Origin: DASYAN01 sp036501345
GTDB taxonomy: Bacteria > Chloroflexota > Ktedonobacteria > Ktedonobacterales > Ktedonobacteraceae
Direction of reading: 5' to 3'
NCBI GenBank assembly: GCA_036501345.1
Contig: DASYAN010000308.1
Coordinates: forward strand, 1 to 9,643
DNA: 9,643 nt
Shown here: positions 7,214-9,643 of the stretch, one piece after another
Position numbering within the stretch: the first letter of the stretch is position 1
Layout: every line of letters starts with the position of its first letter
The notes under the pieces: model-generated
Databases searched by the model: none
The model's input: only the letters and a program-made list of their open reading frames with translations
Told to the model about the DNA's origin: nothing
Program-made: the position numbers and the translations under genes

Positions 7214-7816
7214 TTAGCGATCAACAAAGAACTGCTCCACGCTAACAGGAAAATCTGGCACCACTTGAGAAGGAAGCGCCGTATGACCACTAAAAAGGCC
7301 AAGCGAGCCATAGATCCCGTCTTCCCACACCAAGAGTTCAATAGTTCGAGCATCAGGACTGACAATCCAATACTCTGGTACTCTTGCACGAGCATAGGCA
7401 TGCAGTTTCACATCTAAATCATGGCGTGCTGTACGAGGTGAAGCTACTTCAACAACCAGATCAGGAGCACCAATTAGACGCGATGAGGTTATGCGATGAA
7501 GATGAGGCTTCAACACCACAAAAACATCTGGTTGTACAACATCTCCAGGACGTAATTCCACATCAGTTGGAGCCTGATAGACGCGTCCAAGATCAGGCAG
7601 CTTCACATGTGTCACAAGATAATAGAAGATCCAGCCCACAATCTCCTGATGTCCCGTACTTGGAGCAGGTGACATATAGAGTACTCCATTCACAACTTCA
7701 TAGTGATGCCCATCCTCGGGAATGGACGCATAATCCTGATAAGTCCACAGCCCTTGCTTTGGACCTGGAACCCAGCTAGCAGGCATAACTACAGGAAGCT
7801 TCTCAATCGTTGTCAT
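7214..7816 (-). CDS. Uma2 family (DUF820) PD-(D/E)xK endonuclease
   Basis: A 200-aa protein of the Uma2/DUF820 group, a restriction-endonuclease-like fold common in many copies in cyanobacteria and Chloroflexota; its target and role remain unsettled. Family features are intact: YEVVNGVLYMSPAPS at 39-53 with conserved Glu 40; VVQPDVFVV at 93-101 with the PD motif at 96-97; LVVEVASP at 120-127 with Glu 123; Lys 137 in DLDVKLHAYA; and the diagnostic VPEYWIVSPD at 146-155. Glu 40, Asp 97, Glu 123 and Lys 137 can form the metal-binding active site. Length is normal for the family. A ribosome site, AGGAT at 7825-7821, is close to the ATG (4 nt), and an extended -10 box lies 46 nt upstream of the ATG. 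It is a lone gene facing the 233-aa gene, with no toxin or methylase partner next to it. Confidence 0.93.
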   Translation of the reverse strand: MTTIEKLPVVMPASWVPGPKQGLWTYQDYASIPEDGHHYEVVNGVLYMSPAPSTGHQEIVGWIFYYLVTHVKLPDLGRVYQAPTDVELRPGDVVQPDVFVVLKPHLHRITSSRLIGAPDLVVEVASPRTARHDLDVKLHAYARARVPEYWIVSPDARTIELLVWEDGIYGSLGLFSGHTALPSQVVPDFPVSVEQFFVDR

Positions 7817-7861
7817 GATTATCCTGCCTTTCGCTCAGGGACAATTTCTCACATTATCATC

Positions 7862-7870
7862 AGTATATCA
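7862..7870 (-). promoter_or_regulatory. Candidate extended -10 promoter of the Uma2 gene
   Basis: Minus strand 7870-7862 reads TGATATACT (TGnTATAnT). No clear -35 is seen. Predicted start near 7855, leader about 40 nt. Confidence 0.45.
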
Positions 7871-8070
7871 TATTTTTGGTCGCATGAGGACTGGAAGTGC
7901 TTAGGTCAATATTCACTCCCCAATGCTTGGTCTAGACCCTAATATAGTACGACTCTTATCTATTCTCTAGCATAAACAGTTTTCACACGAAAAACCAAAT
8001 AACCACGCAACAAATAATGTGCACATCCCCCAAAAGCACACGGTAAAACACAACCTCAGCTAGCCCAAAA
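7871..8070. other. Gene-free stretch with strong A+C strand bias
   Basis: No coding frame on either strand. From about 7984 to 8070 the plus strand is roughly 80% A+C by my count (few G or T), unlike its surroundings. Apart from the palindrome at 7929-7938 I see no defined site. Confidence 0.5.
7929..7938. repeat. Perfect 10-bp palindrome
   Basis: GGTCTAGACC is identical on both strands. It lies about 60 nt upstream of the Uma2 -10 box and could be an operator, or chance. Confidence 0.35.
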
Positions 8071-8104
8071 AGCCAATTTCGGCAAGCAAGAAGAGAAATT
8101 GGCT
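8071..8104. repeat. Perfect 10-bp inverted repeat just upstream of the structured-RNA promoter
   Basis: AGCCAATTTC (8071-8080), 14-nt loop, GAAATTGGCT (8095-8104). On the minus strand the stem is followed by a short T-run (8070-8067), so it could stop transcripts entering from the right. On the plus strand there is no T-run. It ends 8 nt before the -35 position of the promoter at 8133-8141, so it could also be a regulator-binding site. Confidence 0.6.
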
Positions 8105-8132
8105 ACTACCTCTTAATTTTGCGTCAGAAATA

Positions 8133-8141
8133 TGGTATAAT
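8133..8141 (+). promoter_or_regulatory. Extended -10 promoter (TGGTATAAT) of the structured RNA / prkA leader
   Basis: TGG followed by the consensus TATAAT at 8136-8141 is an extended -10 element. The -35 at 17 nt (TTAATT, 8113-8118) is weak, as expected for this class. The start would fall near 8148, one base before the first helix of the predicted RNA. No better promoter is seen closer to prkA. Confidence 0.55.
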
Positions 8142-8148
8142 GGGCGTA

Positions 8149-8220
8149 TACCCTGGTATGACAATGGGCATCATGGCAACGTTTCACCATGGTGAGTACA
8201 GTTTCCCATTGTTATAGGTA
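8149..8220 (+). repeat. 5' closing helix of the structured RNA
   Basis: TATGACAATGGG (8157-8168) pairs with CCCATTGTTATA (8205-8216): 12 bp with one G-U. Below it TACC (8149-8152) pairs with GGTA (8217-8220) across a 4-nt bulge. Inside, ATCATGG (8170-8176) pairs with CCATGGT (8187-8193), 7 bp with one G-U. Confidence 0.6.
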
Positions 8221-8242
8221 GCTAGTTTGCTTACCTGCAAAG

Positions 8243-8323
8243 TTGGATTGAGAAAGGACAAATTGAGATACTATCAGGAGCATCCGAGCGATGGGCTCCG
8301 AAGACCTCCAATCCAAAGGTTGG
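8243..8323 (+). repeat. Two mutually exclusive helices (possible RNA switch)
   Basis: TTGGATTG (8243-8250) is a perfect 8-bp complement of CAATCCAA (8309-8316). The same bases also form a local hairpin: CCAA-t-CC (8308-8314), loop AAA, GGTTGG (8318-8323). Only one can form at a time. The long-range form encloses the hairpin at 8277-8299. Confidence 0.5.
8277..8299 (+). repeat. Stable hairpin
   Basis: GGAGC (8277-8281) pairs with GCTCC (8295-8299) and ATC (8282-8284) with GAT (8290-8292). There is a two-base GG bulge and the loop is CGAGC. Confidence 0.55.
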
Positions 8324-8354
8324 GCAAAGAGTGTCACAGATCTAGAGCAAAAAA

Positions 8355-8450
8355 TCCTCCGAAACGTAGAAAGGGCTGGTTCTCTCGCGTTACATACTGA
8401 GCAAGAGACCCGGTCCTTTTGGTCTTATAGGTGCTACTCGTTCGGACGGA
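8355..8450 (+). repeat. Long-range helix enclosing two inner stems
   Basis: TCC-T-CCGAA-A-CG (8355-8366) pairs with CG-TTCGG-AC-GGA (8439-8450): 10 base pairs with a bulged A and a small internal loop. Inside, AGACC (8406-8410) pairs with GGTCT (8421-8425) and AGC (8400-8402) with GCT (8433-8435). Confidence 0.5.
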
Positions 8451-8540
8451 AATGGATAGAGATTGGTTAGGAGCGGATGTTCCAGATAGAAGAGATGGTT
8501 TTCCTCTAATTCGAGCTGATCATGTAGTGTGTTTCCCAAG

Positions 8541-8626
8541 CGGCCAACTGTAGATGGAGTAGAAAAGCAGAATAGAGGAAAAAATGTTTCTTCATACTAG
8601 CTGATGCTTCTACTCCAATTTGGCTG
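8541..8626 (+). repeat. Composite long hairpin
   Basis: Outer stem CGGCCAA (8541-8547) with TTGGCTG (8620-8626), 7 bp with one G-U. Middle stem TGGAGTAGAA (8555-8564) with TTCTACTCCA (8608-8617), 10 perfect pairs. Inner stem GCA (8567-8569) with TGC (8605-8607) after a 2-nt bulge. The three stack in register. Confidence 0.65.
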
Positions 8627-8687
8627 AAGGAGGGTAGACACGAAATGTCGTCGTCAATCGGAACAAAGAGATGTGAGAGTGGTGTAG

Positions 8688-8719
8688 CTGAGTGCTCTCT
8701 CTTCCGAAAAGCACTCCAG
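8688..8719 (+). repeat. Hairpin near the 3' end of the prkA upstream region
   Basis: CTGAGTGCT (8688-8696) pairs with AGCACT-c-CAG (8710-8719): 9 bp with a single bulged C and a 13-nt loop. No T-run follows directly, so it is not a standard terminator. It ends 63 nt before the prkA ATG. Confidence 0.55.
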
Positions 8720-8782
8720 GAAGGATAGCAAGACTTATGCCTTTTGTACACTACTAGTCATATAAAAGAGAGAGGATGAACT

Positions 8783-9643
8783 ATGGATCTGGTGAAGCGG
8801 TTGGAAGAATACCGAGATCGTGAGCGCGAGCTCATGTGGGAAGGAACCTTCGCGCAGTACTTCGAGACTGCGTCTAAGAAGCCGGAGGCGGCCCAGCTTT
8901 CTCATGAACGCATTTATCACATGATTATGGATGCGGGCGTTGAAACCACACGAACGGGAGAGCCCCGTTACAATTTCTTTAGTCAGGAAATCTTTGGCAT
9001 TGAGAAGCCGCTACAGCAGATCGTTGACTACTTCCACTCCGCCGCACAGCGCCTGGAAGTGCGCAAGCGCGTGCTCCTTCTCATGGGTCCCGTGGGCGGA
9101 GGTAAGTCCACGATTGTCTACCTACTCAAGCGTGGATTAGAAGCATATAGTCGTACACCCACCGGGGCTATCTATGCGATCAAAAATTGCCCCATGCATG
9201 AAGAACCTCTTCATTTAATCCCTAACGAACTTCGTCCCGACGTCGAGAAAGAGTTTGGCCTTTATATCGAAGGCGACCTGTGTCCCCATTGCCGCTATAT
9301 GGTCGACACCCAGTATCGCGACCGTATTGAAGAGGTGCCCATTAAACGCATGACATTCAGTGAGAAGTATCGCTTAGGCATTGGAACATTTACGCCATCC
9401 GATCCTAAAAGCCAGGATATCAGTGAGTTAGTAGGTGGCATAGATCTTTCTACTATTGGAGAAATAGGCGTAGAAAGTGATCCACGAGCGTATCGTTTTG
9501 ACGGCGAACTTAATATCGCGAATCGCGGTATTATGGAATTCGTGGAAATGCTCAAAACTGACGAGAAATTCCTGTATGTGCTACTTACGCTGAGTCAAGA
9601 GCAAAACATCAAAACAGGACGCTTCAGCATGATTTACGCTGAC
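8783..9643 (+). CDS. prkA: PrkA family AAA+ protein (YeaG-like), N-terminal 287 residues, cut by window edge
   Basis: The frame is open from ATG 8783 to the last base. The N-terminus fits PrkA/YeaG proteins closely: MDLVKRLEEYRDRERELMWE, then GTFAQYF, PEAAQLSHERIYHMI and an Ile-Phe-Gly before the ATPase core. Walker A is GPVGGGKS at 102-109. Further family blocks are LIPNELRP (145-152), EGDLCPHCRYMV (163-174), SQDISELVGG (210-219), and ELNIANRGIMEFVEMLK (242-258), the Walker-B/sensor-type region. The protein ends mid-domain at IYAD. Full-length members have about 630-680 residues, so under half is here; the C-terminal kinase-like part is missing. In Bacillus, PrkA affects sporulation and has been described both as a Ser/Thr kinase and as an ATP-dependent protease; in enterobacteria YeaG acts in stress responses. 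GAGG at 8772-8775 lies 7 nt before the ATG. In relatives, yhbH (yeaH) and spoVR often follow. Confidence 0.95.
   Translation, partial: MDLVKRLEEYRDRERELMWEGTFAQYFETASKKPEAAQLSHERIYHMIMDAGVETTRTGEPRYNFFSQEIFGIEKPLQQIVDYFHSAAQRLEVRKRVLLLMGPVGGGKSTIVYLLKRGLEAYSRTPTGAIYAIKNCPMHEEPLHLIPNELRPDVEKEFGLYIEGDLCPHCRYMVDTQYRDRIEEVPIKRMTFSEKYRLGIGTFTPSDPKSQDISELVGGIDLSTIGEIGVESDPRAYRFDGELNIANRGIMEFVEMLKTDEKFLYVLLTLSQEQNIKTGRFSMIYAD

Larger units (their letters stand above)
8148..8750 (+). ncRNA. Probable large structured RNA (free ncRNA or long prkA leader)
   Basis: About 600 nt with no credible protein frame on either strand, starting at a good extended -10 promoter and filled with paired segments: 8149-8152/8217-8220 continuing as 8157-8168/8205-8216; 8170-8176/8187-8193; 8226-8230/8237-8241; 8243-8250/8309-8316; 8277-8284/8290-8299; 8355-8366/8439-8450; 8400-8402/8433-8435; 8406-8410/8421-8425; 8541-8547/8620-8626; 8555-8569/8605-8617; 8688-8696/8710-8719. 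I did not find hallmark sequences of RNase P RNA, tmRNA, SRP RNA, group I or group II introns or tRNA. No strong terminator lies before prkA (only a weak stem with TTTT at 8742-8745), so it may be a ~630-nt leader of prkA, or be processed. An IscB-type omega RNA (HEARO), known from this phylum, cannot be excluded, but no iscB is in the window. Strand and ends are inferred from the promoter; the 3' end is uncertain. Confidence 0.45.

Noticed and set aside
8164..8217. 17-codon plus-strand frame at the start of the structured RNA, possible leader peptide
   Set aside because: No ribosome site before the ATG and its bases are explained by the 12-bp helix; no run of identical regulatory codons.
8721..8745. 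Weak stem plus TTTT as a terminator of the ncRNA
   Set aside because: Only 3+3 pairs with an asymmetric bulge and four T residues; too weak to call, so the 3' end of the RNA stays open.
8506..8751. Minus-strand 81-aa open frame upstream of prkA
   Set aside because: No ribosome site, no recognisable domain, and it overlaps the composite hairpin; read as chance.
8761..8766. TATAAA just before prkA as its -10 box
   Set aside because: No -35 at a proper distance, and transcription would begin at or after the ribosome site, leaving no usable leader.
1..9643. tRNA, rRNA, CRISPR arrays, insertion sequences
   Set aside because: No tRNA T-loop/anticodon pattern, no regularly spaced identical repeats, and no transposase frame or terminal inverted repeats with target duplication were seen.

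Overview
The window looks like chromosomal DNA of a soil-type, probably spore-forming bacterium. The gene mix best fits a Ktedonobacteria-like member of the Chloroflexota: a Uma2-type nuclease gene, a PrkA/YeaG-family gene, and a secreted amidotransferase-fold protein beside an ABC-2 transporter. Moderate base composition and strong AGGAGG-type ribosome binding sites also fit. That placement is inference; no marker gene settles it.

Layout. From 1 to about 6023 everything reads on the minus strand and forms one probable operon. In transcription order it holds a large secreted/membrane protein with a class I glutamine-amidotransferase-like fold (5930-3255), an ABC ATPase (3180-2230), its ABC-2 permease (2233-1361, overlapping the ATPase by 4 nt), and after a 303-nt gap a three-helix membrane protein with a long Gln/Ala-rich coiled coil (1057 to beyond base 1). 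The last one is cut by the window edge. An ATPase, a permease and a membrane-anchored amidotransferase-fold partner together recall, in architecture only, the GldA/GldF/GldG system. I take this to be an uncharacterised ABC system working at the cell envelope.

The middle holds an unrecognised 233-aa plus-strand gene (6372-7073) that converges on a Uma2 (DUF820) PD-(D/E)xK endonuclease gene on the minus strand (7816-7214).

The right end holds the first 287 codons of prkA (8783-9643, plus strand, cut by the edge). Upstream of it lies almost 970 nt without a protein gene. The last ~630 nt of that gap start at a good extended -10 promoter (8133-8141) and are packed with nested inverted repeats: a 12-bp helix beginning at the predicted transcript start, a long-range helix at 8355/8450, a composite helix at 8541/8626, a 9-bp hairpin at 8688/8719, and two mutually exclusive helices at 8243-8323. 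I read this as a large structured RNA, either a free non-coding RNA or a very long prkA leader. I do not recognise it as a known family. It is the best candidate here for something undescribed.

Four extended -10 boxes of the form TGnTATAnT sit upstream of the coiled-coil gene, the 233-aa gene, the Uma2 gene and the structured RNA. None has a good -35, so this may be the usual promoter style of the organism.
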